From positions 61,656,593-61,720,592 of the forward strand of contig OX419759.1 of assembly GCA_948567375.1 (NCBI GenBank): a stretch of 64,000 nucleotides of DNA, in the 5' to 3' direction. The notes beneath the pieces are model-generated. The model searched no databases. It saw nothing but the letters and a program-made list of their open reading frames with translations, and was not told where the DNA came from. This DNA comes from Lunularia cruciata. Taxonomy: Eukaryota > Streptophyta > Marchantiopsida > Lunulariales > Lunulariaceae. Positions 21,755-32,026 of this stretch are shown here, in pieces; the stretch's first letter is position 1, and each line of letters begins with the position of its first letter. Made by a program: the position numbers and the translations under genes.

Positions 21755-22167
21755 TGTAAAAGACCAAAATCAAGGAGAGAAATAGGAGAATGGAAACTCA
21801 CATTGGGACACTTGAATGAGGGAAAATTCCAAATGCCTAGCATGAACTTTGGCTTTGGTATTTATAGGTAGCATACAAGACCCTTGAAGCTTCTCAAGAA
21901 GCTTCCTTGAGCCGCTTTCTTGGAGTGCAAGCCAAGTTGACCAAGAAGCTTCTCAAGAAGCTTCCTTCTAGAAGCCGCCTACTTGGCGTGCAAGCTAAGC
22001 TAGTTAGAAGCTTCCTTCTAGAAGCTACCTGCTTAGGGCGCAAGTTAACTAGTTGGGAAGCTTTCTAAGAAGCTTCTTAGATGCTTCTAGAATATTCTAG
22101 ACTATTTTGTCTTATTCTCTACTTTGTAAGCCCGACTAACTTCGTCACTAAACTCCATATTGTTATA
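21755..22167 (-). repeat. Element C 5' LTR (right copy)
   Basis: Plus strand TGTAAAAGACC to ATTGTTATA. It has a heat-shock-like array at about 21886-22097 including a perfect TTCTAGAATATTC at 22085-22097, and a TATA box at 21859-21866. The outermost CA has become TA. Confidence 0.92.
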
Positions 22168-22172
22168 GCTAA
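22168..22172 (+). repeat. Target site duplication of element C, right copy (GCTAA)
   Basis: Identical to 16546-16550. Confidence 0.92.
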
Positions 22173-22733
22173 CCATCATTGGACAAAAGGATTCATGCGG
22201 TTTTGTGGGAGTATAGGACAACCATGAAGACTTCCATCGGATATTCTCCATTTCAATTGGTATGTGGTATTGAGTCTACCCTACCTAATCACTTTGATCT
22301 TCCTACCTTCCAAAGCATTCATAGGAGATTGAAGAAAGCAAAAGGAGGTGATGAAGAGAAGTCAAGGAAGGAATAACTCATGGAGTTGGAAGAGGCAAGA
22401 GCAGTTGTGATAGTTCGAGTGGAGCAAGCCCAAAGGAATTAAAAGGAGAGCTTTGACAAGAGGCAAGGCAAGAAGAAGGTGGAGCCTTTCAAAGAAGATG
22501 ATTGGGTAATGTTGTTTGATTCTATTCGATTCAAGAGAGTGGAAAAGAAATTTTTGCCTAAGTACTTTGGACCTTTCATAGTAGAGAAGGTGTGAGCCAA
22601 TTACACCTATGATCTCAAGGAGTTGGGAGGAAGACACTTTAATAGGATTAACCATGATAAGTTGAAGATGTATCATAGAAGGTAGAGAGACCTTCACTTT
22701 GAGGACAAAGTGAAAACTTAGTCCAGGGGTAAA
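22173..22733 (+). pseudogene. Element A1 integrase, second part, and 3' untranslated end
   Basis: It resumes the core after C and shows ALWEYRTT-type sequence (VLWEYRTTMKTSIGYSPF), QLVCGIESTLP, then the C-terminal module KYFGPFIVEKV and YDLKELGGR. It stops before the purine-rich CCAGGGGTAAA at the LTR edge. No chromodomain is present. Confidence 0.85.
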
Positions 22734-23419
22734 TGAAACACCCATTTGTGCATGTGTGTGGTATTGTGATATTTAGCTTGGTATTACAAGTACTTGAGAA
22801 ATATTATTTATATAGAGAAAAAGGATGGTTCTAATCATGATTAGCTAAAGTTAGTCATAGCTACGATAGAAGAGACCTTACTTTAGAGGAAGTGGAAAAC
22901 ATGAGCACCACTATTTTGAGTTCTTGTGTGTTTACTTGGTATTATTCTTAGGTATTTGGCTTTGAGGAAAGAGTTGAGAACTCTTGGGCTCGCAAGCCTT
23001 TTTGTTTTGGATTCTTCTATAGTCCAAGGATAGCCCATGTGAAGGAATCCTTGACTTAGTGGTTGGGTCAAGATAAGATCACATGCTATTGGAATATGCC
23101 CATATGAATGGATATTCCTTTCTTATTTTTGATTTTACTTGACTTTTAGTCTAGTAACTTGAGTTACTATGGTAATTAGTAACTTTGGTGTGTAACTATT
23201 TCACAAGTATATAAACAAGGGGTGAGGAGGTACTCATCATCCTTTCATTTGCAACTATCTCTCTCTCATTGAGTTCTCTAGTGAGTAATGACTTGAGTCT
23301 TGGAGTGTTAGCCTTGGAGGAGTATGATGGAGTTGGGGTTCTTTGCCTTCTTAGTCCATGGTGCACTACCATAATACCCATCAGAGGTTCATCCTGAGTG
23401 AGAGACAAGCCGGCTCATA
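22734..23419 (+). repeat. Element A1 3' LTR
   Basis: 686 bp, starting TGAAACACCC and ending GGCTCATA; the A2 LTR starts TGTAACACCC and ends GGCTCACA. TATA box TATATAAA at 23208-23215. Confidence 0.9.
23208..23215 (+). promoter_or_regulatory. TATA box in element A1 3' LTR
   Basis: TATATAAA followed by CAAGGGGTGAGGAG, identical in A2 at 60879-60886. Confidence 0.65.
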
Positions 23420-24150
23420 GACTAGCACCAAGCACTTTCTCTATAACAATGAGGTTCCACTTAGGTTTGGTTCACCTATTTGCATCTTTGTTACTCACTT
23501 GTGAGTGTGGTTCTACACTAGATGCAGTACCAGTCCATATGACATGGTGTTCTTATAGAGTATAGAGGATAACTACCCATGATGCCATCAGGGACATGAG
23601 TTTGCTATGGCAAGAGAGAATGGATACCTTGCATGGAAGGAGCGTTCATATTCTTTGTAGATGACATGTGTCGGAGTAGACTTATACTTGGCCCGACATG
23701 ATTAGGTGATAGTGGCAACTGTTGTGGTTATAGATCCTATGCATGATGCAGTTTTTAGAGGGAGTGATTACTCATCCTTATGGATGGGCAGCAAGTAGAG
23801 TTGCAGCACACAAGGTCTCCAAGTATAGGAGTATGCAGTGAGGTCACCTCTTTATTCCTCTAGCCTTGGAGTTATATAAAATGGTGGACATGGCATTTGA
23901 CACATTTGTCAAGGAATGCATGAGAGTTTATCATACTAGCCACCAAGGGGTACCACTCTCACTCTCATACTTTGTAGCATACTTTAGACAACAAGTTTCC
24001 ATTGCTCTACAAAGAGCATTGGCTGGCAAAATCCATAGGAGAGCAATCACTCTAGGTGATGCTTCTTTGCATGCTTCAGTAGTTTGTAGACCTTACGACT
24101 TGCGTAGCTCAAATATCTTAGGTGCATGTAGGGCAGATTTTTCATATTAA
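23420..24150 (+). pseudogene. Element G, right part: CCHC motif and endonuclease-like C-terminus
   Basis: After the GACT duplication, G resumes with VPLRFG, matching the RLRLG-type step of the same protein family. The Cys-His motif CECGSTLDAVPVHMTWC lies at 23500-23550 (C-x-C-x9-H-x3-C), followed by HDAIRD at 23578-23595. Such a motif precedes a restriction-like endonuclease in early-branching non-LTR retroelements. The last open piece, 23866-24150, ends with FRQQVSIALQRALAGKIHRRA. Stops in the middle confirm a relic. The endonuclease active-site residues themselves could not be assigned with confidence. Confidence 0.68.
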
Positions 24151-24350
24151 TACCATTGGGGTCTAGCCCCATTCTACCTCTTTTGTCTCTTCCTTGTATT
24201 GCTTGATGTCTTCCCGTGCTTCTTGTGTTCTATGTGGTCACCTTCATACCTAGATATGACAGACTTTGGTCATTAGTGTTACACTAATATCAAATCCTAC
24301 AACACACTTGTAAAAGGTTCATAAGTCAATTTCTGTCATATCCTACATTT
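24151..24350. other. Spacer between element G and element H1
   Basis: No gene seen. It may be the 3' untranslated part of G. It is slightly T-rich. Confidence 0.5.
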
Positions 24351-24702
24351 ATCCGGTGTCGTGGGGAACGTTTGGTCTCGAGAGTGCGCCAAGCACATGG
24401 CTGCTTGTGCTTAGTTTTTCCTTACTGTCCTTCTTTTGGATTTTTCCCGTAGATTGACATTCCTTCCCTACTCTTGGATTGTCGGGAATTTGTCTCTATA
24501 TGAACTTGTTGTTTCAGTTTCCTTGAGGTTGGCTCTCCCTGAAGGTTTTTTTTTATCCTTGACTTTTGCAAAACTAATCTTGTCATGTGAGTCTGGTGTT
24601 ATGGTTTCTACCTCTGCCTGGTCTCATATTCTATTTTCACGTCAGGTTCAAGCTATGGTTTGGGATTTGGCAGTTCATTGACCTAGGTCAGGTGGCCCTT
24701 TA

Positions 24703-24733
24703 ATAAAAAATAAAATAAAATAAAATAAAATAA
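24703..24733. repeat. TAAAA microsatellite
   Basis: Five to six copies of TAAAA inside H1. Confidence 0.85.
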
Positions 24734-25283
24734 ACGACAACTGAGTGATCTAACCAAACATAAACCCGGGCACCCAGATCATTTAATTATGCTATTCACA
24801 TGGACCAGACTGAGAGCTCCTAGAATGGAGTTTTCCTCAACTCTAGTAACAATTCATAACACAAATCCGCTCAAGACTGATCATTCATAGGAATTTCAAC
24901 AACAAAGTTCACAAGGTTGGATAAGTCAAATAGTTCTAGTTAAGACAATGCCTGCCCTAAGGTTGCAACTGCTCATCAACTCAGCCCGGCACTTCACATA
25001 TACTCTGTCAGACAACAGACAAGGCAACTCACCCTCCGAGCCTTTTCATTCTCCTATGCCCTGTTTTGCAGATCAGATTCACTCCATTCAGACAGGCCAA
25101 CCAACTTCAAATCTTTTCTTGCCTTTGCTCCAGATGAGCTGATCCACTTTGGAATTCTCCTCCTCTTCTTCTTGACTAGCTCCTATCAATGCCTGTTCAG
25201 TCACTCTTCACAACATTTTCCCAAATTTATTTTTTTTCTTCTTCACTCCTATCCTCACCTTCGGGAGATTATCCTTTGGCAAC

Positions 25284-25650
25284 TTCTGCAGCAAATCCCC
25301 TTCAGACCTGCAAAAATTCCTCTCCAATTTTTTCCTTCATCACTCTATCCACATTTTTCCACAAAAATCTTCCTTCCTCAGTCCTGTTCTCACCTTTGTG
25401 AGAGTTCCCTTATGCAACTCATGCAGCCAACCCTTCAGACCTGCAAAAATTCCTCTCCAATTTTGTCCTTCATCACTCTATCCACATTTTTCCACAGAAA
25501 CCTTCCTTCCTTAGTCCTATTTTCACCTTCGTGAGAGTTCCCTTATGCAACTCATGTAGCCAACCCTTCAGACCTGCAAAAATTCTCTACTGCCTGAATC
25601 TCCTGTCCTCTTGCTTCCCTACAAAATTTCGTTCTCTTCAACTTCTGCCC
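25284..25650 (+). repeat. 133-bp tandem repeat in H1
   Basis: The motif TTCAGACCTGCAAAAATTC occurs at 25301, 25434 and 25567, giving a period of 133 bp. A shorter degenerate step follows at 25658. Confidence 0.85.
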
Positions 25651-25834
25651 AAACCCCTTCAAACTTGCAAAAATTCTCTACTGCCTGAATCTCCTGTCCT
25701 CTTGCTTCCCTGTGAGATTTCATTCTCTTCAACTTCTGCCCAAACCTCTCAAGCCCTAGCATCTTCTTGCAAAAATTTCCTTTCTCCCAGCCCTCTCTCT
25801 CCTGCAAAGTCCTTCACTCTCTTGAGAAGAAATT

Positions 25835-26862
25835 TTTTTTGCCTTGCACTCTCAAGCCCTAACAGTCCTCCTGCAAAAATTTTCCTTCTGTCCCATCACT
25901 TCTCTCTTGCACAAGCTCCATTTCTTTGAGAAGAAAACCCTCCCTTGCCTTGCTGTCTCAAGCCCTAGCATCTTCCTGCAAAAATTTTCCTTCTATCCCA
26001 GCACTTCTCTCCTGCACACGCTCCATTGCTTCGAGAAGAAAACCCTCCCTTGCCTTGCTGTCTCAAGCTCTAGCATCTTCTTGGGAAAATTTCCTTTCTC
26101 CTAGCCCTCTCTCTCCTGCACATGCTCCATTCCTTCGAGAAGAAAACCCTCCCTTGCCTTGCTGTCTCAAGCTCTAGCATCTTCTTGGGAAAATTTCCTT
26201 TCTCCCAGCCCTCTCTCTCCTGCAAAGTCCTTCACTCTCGCGAGAAGAAAAACTTTTTGCCTTGCACTCTCAAGCCCTAACAGTCCTCCTGCAAAAATTT
26301 TCCTTCTGTCCCAGCACTTCTCTCCTGCACATGCTCCATTTCTTCGAGAAGAAAACCCTCCCTTGCCTTGCTGTCTCAAGCCCTAGCATCTTCCTCCAAA
26401 AATTTTCCTTCTGTCCCAGCACTTCTCTCCTGCACATGCTCCATTCCTTCGAGAAGAAAACCCTCCCTTGCCTTGCTGTCTCAAGCTCTAGCATCTTCCT
26501 GTGAAAATTTCCTTTCTCCCAGCCCTCTCTCTCCTGCAAAGTCCTTCACTCTCTTGAGAAGAAAAACTTTTTGCCTTGCACTCTCAAGCCCTAACAGTCC
26601 TCTTGCAAAAATTTTCCTTCTGTCCCAGCACTTCTCTCCTGCACATGCTCCATTTCTTCGAGAAGAAAACCCTCCCTTGCCTTGCTGTCTCAAGCCCTAG
26701 CATCTTCCCGCAAAAAATTTCTTTCTCCCTGCCCTCTCTCTCCTGCAAAGTCCTTCACTCTCTTGAGCAGAAAAACTTTTTGCCTTGCACTCTCAAGCCC
26801 TAGCAGTCCTCATGCAAAAATTTTCCTTCTGTCCCAGCACTTCTCTCTTGCACATGCTCCCT
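25835..26862 (+). repeat. 105-bp tandem array with ~314-bp higher-order unit in H1
   Basis: TCCCTTGCCTTGCTGTCTC occurs at 25941, 26046, 26150, 26359, 26464 and 26673. A variant TTTTTGCCTTGCACTCTC fills the places at about 25836, 26254, 26568 and 26777. Spacing is 104-105 bp throughout, and the pattern of variants repeats every 314 bp, a small higher-order structure. Both strands contain incidental open frames here. Confidence 0.88.
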
Positions 26863-27210
26863 CCTGTCCAACTCAAAAATTCCTCTCCTGTTTGTTCCTC
26901 TGTCCAAAACCCTTCTCTTCTCAAGAATTTCTCTCCTGCCAAACCCCCTCCTGTCCAACTCAAAAATTCCTCTCCTGTTTGTTCCTCTGTCCAAAACCCT
27001 TCTCTTCTCGAGAATTTCTCTCCTACCAAACCCCTTCCTGTCCAACTCAAAAATTCCTCTCCTGTTTGTTCCTCCGTCCAAAACCCTTCTCTTCTCAAGA
27101 ATTTCTCTCCTACCAAACCCCCTCCTGTCCAACTCGAAAATTCCTCTCCTGTTTGCTCCTCTGTCCAAAGCACTTCTCTTCTCAAGAATTTCTCTCCTCT
27201 CTTGAGCTGA
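26863..27210 (+). repeat. 87-bp tandem repeat, four copies, in H1
   Basis: CCTGTCCAACTC(A/G)AAAATTCC starts at 26863, 26950, 27037 and 27124, exactly 87 bp apart. Since 87 is a multiple of three, long repetitive open frames arise on both strands (for example 26682-27230 plus, 27290-26793 minus). I do not call these genes. Confidence 0.9.
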
Positions 27211-27625
27211 GTTCCTTCACTGTCCTCTAACCTTTTCATGTTGGTATTCCCCATACCTTTCATTGTCAAAACTCCTCTAAAGCCTCCCAAAGTAGTTCCA
27301 ACTCAAATGACTCTTTTTTTTGCTCCTCCACTAAGGAAAACACTCTTTCACTCCAATAATGTAAAACAAACCTGAGCTAGTTTAACCCAACATCATTTCT
27401 TGGCTCAAGCCAGATTAAAAGACTCCTTGAGCTAATAATACCATAACTTTTTCTGGGCTTCACAATAATATAGGAAATATCTCCCGCGGCAAGGTAGCAT
27501 ACACCACACCCAAGACATATTGACATAAATCCATGTTCCTTACAACAACTAAAAGAGAAAAAGAAAATTTATCACACCAAAAGCCTCATGTGTACACGTG
27601 GGCTATTTTCCTGATGACACCGGAT

Positions 27626-29117
27626 GGTGGTACATAGGTCCTTGGAGTCACACATCCAACTCTCATATCTACTGACCTAATTCATGTTCATTCCTTAAGC
27701 AGATGAATTGTGTTCATGATATCTTTGGAGTTCTTGGACTTGTGTCAAATTCAACAACAATTCAGTGAAACTATTTTGATGAAGCTGATGGTATTATGGG
27801 TGTGAGAGAAACTAGTCTCTTCCACCACAAAACAAAAATTATGTCCTAATTACACATTGAATTTAGAAGGTTCTAGAAGATTCTAGATGTATCAACCTAT
27901 TCACCAATTTTGAACTACATATTATCCAAATACTCTTCATCATAAGTCCAGAATTGAGATGTTAAATGTCTATAAATATAATGCTTAAAATCCAAGATTT
28001 TAATCTTTCCATATATAGATATGACAAATTTTCAACATCAAGGATGTGCTTAACTTATTGCCAACCAGATTTGGTGATGGCAATGAGACCAATAATTAAG
28101 CATAAAAAATTGGAGTAGGTTAGTAAGTTAGATATTCATACACACATGTTTAATTTATTTTGTTAAATGCAGCCTTCTGAGAAGGTTTTGATCTCAATTC
28201 TATTCTAATCTAAAGAGAAAATTAGTAACAATAATATAAAAATAATATAGGATATTGATCATCATTTTATCTACAACTTCATATATGGAAAGTCTAATTA
28301 CTAGAAAAAGTAAGAACATAGTGATGGATCTCTCAAAAAAATATTTTTGGTCATATTAAGAGAAATTATATTACAGAAAATTCCAACCACTAAAAACTTT
28401 CCTATTCTAATTGCATTTCCATAAACTGGACTACCTTAAATTTGATACAGATTTTCTCATAGGCCAAATTCATTACCAAATCTTTGAAAGCTAAATTTAT
28501 CAAAATGTCAGATTTTGCTAAGTGTTCATGAGCAACCCAACTTTTTTCCTCTAAATCTTGTACCAAGTTTTTCCTCACCACAATATTTAGTCCAAGAAAG
28601 ATTAAAAATAGATTAGTTAGGTATTGATGGAAAAGGACACAGCTAAAGAAAAAGATTAATCAAGTTTCCATATATATAAGATAACATAGGAATCCATGGA
28701 GAAATAAGTCTTTTAAACATCACTACCTAAGGTCTAAAAGCAAAAGGTGAAGGAGCAGTAGAACACGATCTACAAGTTTGAATATAAGGATGAATGAGAA
28801 TCCAATGCAAAAAATAGAAAAATAAAGAGCAACACTACCCCAAATCCACTACTTGTAAGACCGAAAGGATGAAATGAATCCCTAGTCCCAAAGAAGCTAG
28901 GGAAGAATCTCATCCAATAACAAGATATACCTTAAGAGTTGTGCCAACCAAAGCAGATAAATAAGAATATATTCTAGAGATATATAATTACCCAACTCCA
29001 CTGCTTGCAAGGCCAAAGTAGATAAAAGACTCCTTAGTTCCAAGGAAGACAAGGAGGATCCTAACTAGGACCAATGTACTTCCTAAGTTGTTCCTCTAAA
29101 AGTAGAGGAAAACATAG
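27626..29117. other. AT-rich stretch without recognisable genes
   Basis: No open frame of note, no LTR or coding relic recognised. Two diverged copies of a ~80-bp block sit near 28846 and 28990 (CCA(A)CTCCACT(G/A)CTTG type). A run of GAA/TTC units lies at 27866-27883. Confidence 0.6.
27866..27883. promoter_or_regulatory. Perfect four-unit heat-shock-element-like sequence
   Basis: GAAGGTTCTAGAAGATTC fits GAAnnTTCnnGAAnnTTC without mismatch. No gene or promoter next to it is recognised, so its role is unknown. Confidence 0.45.
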
Positions 29118-29254
29118 ATGGCCCATAACTAGAACTTGAGATTCTAGGGTTCATGGTAGAGATAGCTATGAGTAATTGTGAGGAGGGTTGCAAAGCAGAG
29201 GGGAAGAGAGGCAATCTAGATTGATGGATAGAGTTCAATTGGAGATCACCTTCT
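29118..29254 (+). repeat. Fragment of the F-type LTR, left of the H2 insertion
   Basis: It aligns with 41625-41795 of the F 3' LTR (AACTTGA(G/A)..TTCTAGGGTT, then AGCGGAGGGGAAGAGAGGCA-like sequence). It stops at CACCTTCTATC, exactly where the LTR resumes at 31971 after H2. The first ~745 bp of this LTR are missing. Confidence 0.8.
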
Positions 29255-31974
29255 ATCGGTGTTGTAGGGAAAATAATCTACGCGTGGCATTGGTGCCATT
29301 TGGTGTGAGTTTCTTTTTTTATGTTATAGTGAAGTCGGCATTTCTTTTATGTTAGTGTCTCGGGACTCATTTTACCTTGTATTGGGAGTATTTTTTTTAT
29401 GCTACATAAGTTCAAAAGTTTTTTTTGGGTATTACATAAGCTCGGGAGTTTTATGTTGCTGGCGACAAAGGATAATATCTCAAAGAGAAGGAGTTGTAAA
29501 AAACAAAGGAGAGGAAAAGAGCCTTAGAAGGGATAGAAGAAAGAGGGAAGTCAAAAAGGCAGAAGAAAAAGGAAGGGATAGTTGAGAGAGGCAGAAAAGA
29601 TTTTCAAAGAGGAAGGAAAGGGGCCTGGCAGGTACAAAGAGGTTTTCTTTTGAAGGAAAGGGGCATAGGGAAACTCCAACAGGACAGAGGAAAGAGATTT
29701 TTGGGGCAAGTGTTTTGTGTGACAAGGAGAGGAGAAGAATTCAAAGGAGTTAGGGTGTTGTAGCAGGGACAGAGGGGAAGAAAAGGGGAAGGGAATTATC
29801 GAGAGATTGGTGACTTGGCAGTAGGGAAAGATAGAGGAATTATCAAGAAGGAAGAGAGGTTAAGCCAGGAAGAGGGATCAAAGGGAAAAGGGTTTTGGGG
29901 GTGATAGAGTTTGATATCGAAGGAGAGAGGTGGAGCCTGGAAAAAAAGGGGTTTTGGAATATAGAAGAGAGAATATCAAAGGAGTGAGGGCAGGTCTGGA
30001 CAGCTAGAGAACTCCATAAGGAGAAGATTGGTAATTTTGTGACAAGGAAGGAAAAGGGCAGAGCATAGAGAGATTTGTGGTTCTGTCACAAGAAAGGAGG
30101 AAGAACAGAAATTTTTGAGAAAGCAGAGGCCTGGACAGAGGAGAGGGAACATTTTGAAGGGAAAATGAGTTTGTGTCTTGTGAGACACGAAGAGTGATAA
30201 TTTTTGAAAGGGGAAGAGAACTGGCTAACAAGGGCAGAAGAGAAATTCGAGAGGAAGACCTGGACAAGGACAGGGGAAGGAGAAATTAGAGAGAGAGGAG
30301 AAAGGTCTGGACAGGAGAACCTTTGAGGGAACGGTCTGGACTGATCAGGGAGATTGAAAGAGTAGAATTTTTCGAAGAGAAGGGCTTTTGGCTTGTAGAG
30401 AGGAAATTTTTTTGAAGGGAATAGGGCTGGGTAACAGGGATAGAGGAAAAAGCTTTGAGAGGAGGACCTGGACAGTGACAAGAAGGGAGAAGAAAAATTT
30501 CAAGAGAGCAAAGGCCTATGTAGGGATTTGAAGAGAGAGTGCTGCAGAGGAAGAATTTTTTTTGAGAAAAAGCTTGATAGTGCAGAGGGTTTTGAAAGTG
30601 CAACAAAAGCAGAAATTATCAAGGACATGTGGACCCTCATGTCCTTTGATAATTTTGCAGGAGAGGACTCTTGGAGAGAAGAAGGGCTTTGTGAGAGCTT
30701 GGCTGTGATAGTGCAAGGCAGAAGAGGATTAGTAAAAAGACTTTGACAAGAGGGCTGGAAGATTTCTAGAAGGAAAAGCTTGTGGGCTGCTTGGACAGGA
30801 GTGTAAATTTTTGAAGGGAAAGGATAGGGACCTTGTGACAAGGGGATAGAATTTGAGAAGAGAGGTTCTTCTTGGACAGGAGGGCTGAGACATAAGGGCT
30901 GGACAGAGAGAAAGAGAGGAGAATGAAAAGGGATTTGAAAGAGAGTGCTGCAAGAAAGGAATTTCAAAGGAAGGACCTGGGCCTGTGCAGGGTTTTTGAG
31001 AAAGAGTGCTTGTTGTATTGGAAAACTTGAGAGAGGCTTAGGGCTTGTGCAAGAACAGCAAGGAAGAACAATTGATGTGAAGGCTTGGCTGTAATAGAGA
31101 CCTGAACAAAGAGAGGGCTTTGCTTTGGGGAGAAGGCTTGAACAAGGGGGACAAAGAGAAGAAGAGTTTTGAGGAAATAGGGCCTAAATAGATAAGGAAA
31201 GAGAGGAGAATTTTGGAGAGACATGCCTGAACAGGAGAGAGACAGAAGGAGAATTTTTGAGAGAAAGGCCTGGACAGAGAGATAGGAAGGAGAAGTTCTT
31301 GAAGAGTGGGAGCTTCGCCTGAACTAGACTTGATAGAGGAAGAGAACGCGTTGGAAAGAACAGGGTTGAACTTGGCTATATTTGATTCTTTCTTTGCCTA
31401 CTTGAACAGGTGTAGAAACTTAGGATAGATCATTGTATTATTCTGGATTTGGTTGGCTTTCCCAAGTGGACTTATAAATTGCGAGACTCAATGGTGCATG
31501 AAAAGTTGCGTGGCTCTTGTGAATGAATGTGTTTACTGTATATTGTGAAGAGTGTTGGGAAGAATGAACTCCACTCTAGGAGCTTCTAGTCCGGTATGTG
31601 CAGACAGATCAAATCACTGATCTGTTTGCTCTAAATTGAATCTGGCCCATAGCTTGTGACTTGCTAGACAAACTCCATCAGATCCAGAAACCTCAAACCC
31701 AAAATTTTAACAAAACATGAACATGCCTTAGTGATATGTGAAGGTCAATGTTAACCTGCTAAATTCAACACAAAAAGCCCTTAAGAAGAGCCTACTATCA
31801 GGAGCAATTGTAGACCAGTTGCTCCAACAAGAAGGAGAATGCTATCCTGACAAGAGTAGAGATAGTGTCAGATAACGAGAAGCTTTTGAATCATTGACAA
31901 ACAGCTCAATCTAAGCACAAGCAGTCAGGTGCTTGGCGCACTCTCAAGACCAAACGATCACCGTGACATCAGAA
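29255..31974 (-). mobile_element. Element H2: second copy of the H family, inverted, inserted in an F-type LTR
   Basis: It is bounded by ATCGGTGTTGTAGGGAAAA on the left and a right end whose reverse complement, GATGTCACGGTGATCGTTTGG, matches the left end of H1 for about 60 bp. The interior is purine-rich on the plus strand (about 29470-31330), the complement of H1. A segment near 31560-31600 (ACTCCACTCTAGGAGCTTC) is the inverse of 24808-24830 in H1. Removing it joins the F-type LTR cleanly. No transposase frame; purine-run frames are not genes. Edges are good to a few bases, and no sure duplication is seen. Confidence 0.6.
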
Positions 31975-32026
31975 GAGGATTCTTTGGATAGAAAACCACA
32001 GAGGTTAAGAATTAGTTTAATGCTCC

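Larger units (their letters stand above)
16551..22167 (-). mobile_element. Element C: Ty3/gypsy chromovirus on the minus strand, nested in A1
   Basis: LTRs of 408 bp (left) and 413 bp (right) enclose gag, protease, reverse transcriptase, RNase H, integrase and chromodomain, all read right to left. The duplication is perfect (GCTAA). The primer site adjoins the right LTR, so the right LTR is the 5' LTR. The same LTR occurs as a solo copy at 59467-59878 and in element D. Both the reverse transcriptase and the integrase have a mutated catalytic residue, so C is dead although long frames remain. Confidence 0.95.
4075..23419 (+). mobile_element. Element A1: Ty3/gypsy LTR retrotransposon, old, split by two nested insertions
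   Basis: A1 starts with TGTAACATCC and ends with a 3' LTR closing in GGCTCATA. Removing B (5121-11690, plus one copy of its 5-bp duplication) and C (16551-22167, plus one copy of its duplication) leaves a colinear gypsy element: LTR remnant, zinc-knuckle leader frame, gag, protease, reverse transcriptase, RNase H, integrase, LTR. There is no chromodomain after the integrase. The catalytic box reads FIDDFCVYG, as in non-chromodomain plant gypsy lineages (Athila/Tat-like), which agrees with the tRNA-Asp-like primer site of its sister A2. A1 lies inside the older element G. All genes carry stops or frameshifts. Confidence 0.88.
24351..27625 (+). mobile_element. Element H1: putative non-autonomous element with short inverted ends and pyrimidine-rich tandem repeats
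   Basis: The ends are a perfect 10-bp inverted repeat, ATCCGGTGTC (24351-24360) and GACACCGGAT (27616-27625). The first ~60 bp, including CGTTTGGTCTCGAGAGTGCG, recur inverted at the right end of H2 (about 31911-31970), and the last ~27 bp recur inverted at the left end of H2. So both are copies of one family in opposite orientation. The interior is strongly pyrimidine-rich on this strand, with 133-, 105- and 87-bp tandem repeats. No transposase, primer site or clear target duplication was found. A degenerate LTR-less retroelement remnant remains possible, because the end motif vaguely resembles a tRNA-Asp primer site. Confidence 0.6.

Noticed and set aside
24703-24733. TAAAA run as the poly(A) tail of a non-LTR element
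   Set aside because: It is internal to H1, and no coding relic ends there.
26793-27290. Minus-strand 165-codon frame with repeated EEQTGEEF-type units as a protein gene
   Set aside because: It mirrors the 87-bp tandem repeat, and equally long frames exist on the plus strand. No start context or domain.
29349-30967. Multiple Ser/Leu/Phe-rich or Lys/Arg/Glu-rich frames in the purine-rich stretch
   Set aside because: A by-product of purine/pyrimidine bias in H2.
24351-31974. One single 7.6-kb transposon with long terminal inverted repeats
   Set aside because: The matching 60-bp ends are better explained by two oppositely oriented copies, because F-type LTR sequence (29118-29254) lies between them and continues at 31971, and H1 has its own right end at 27616-27625.
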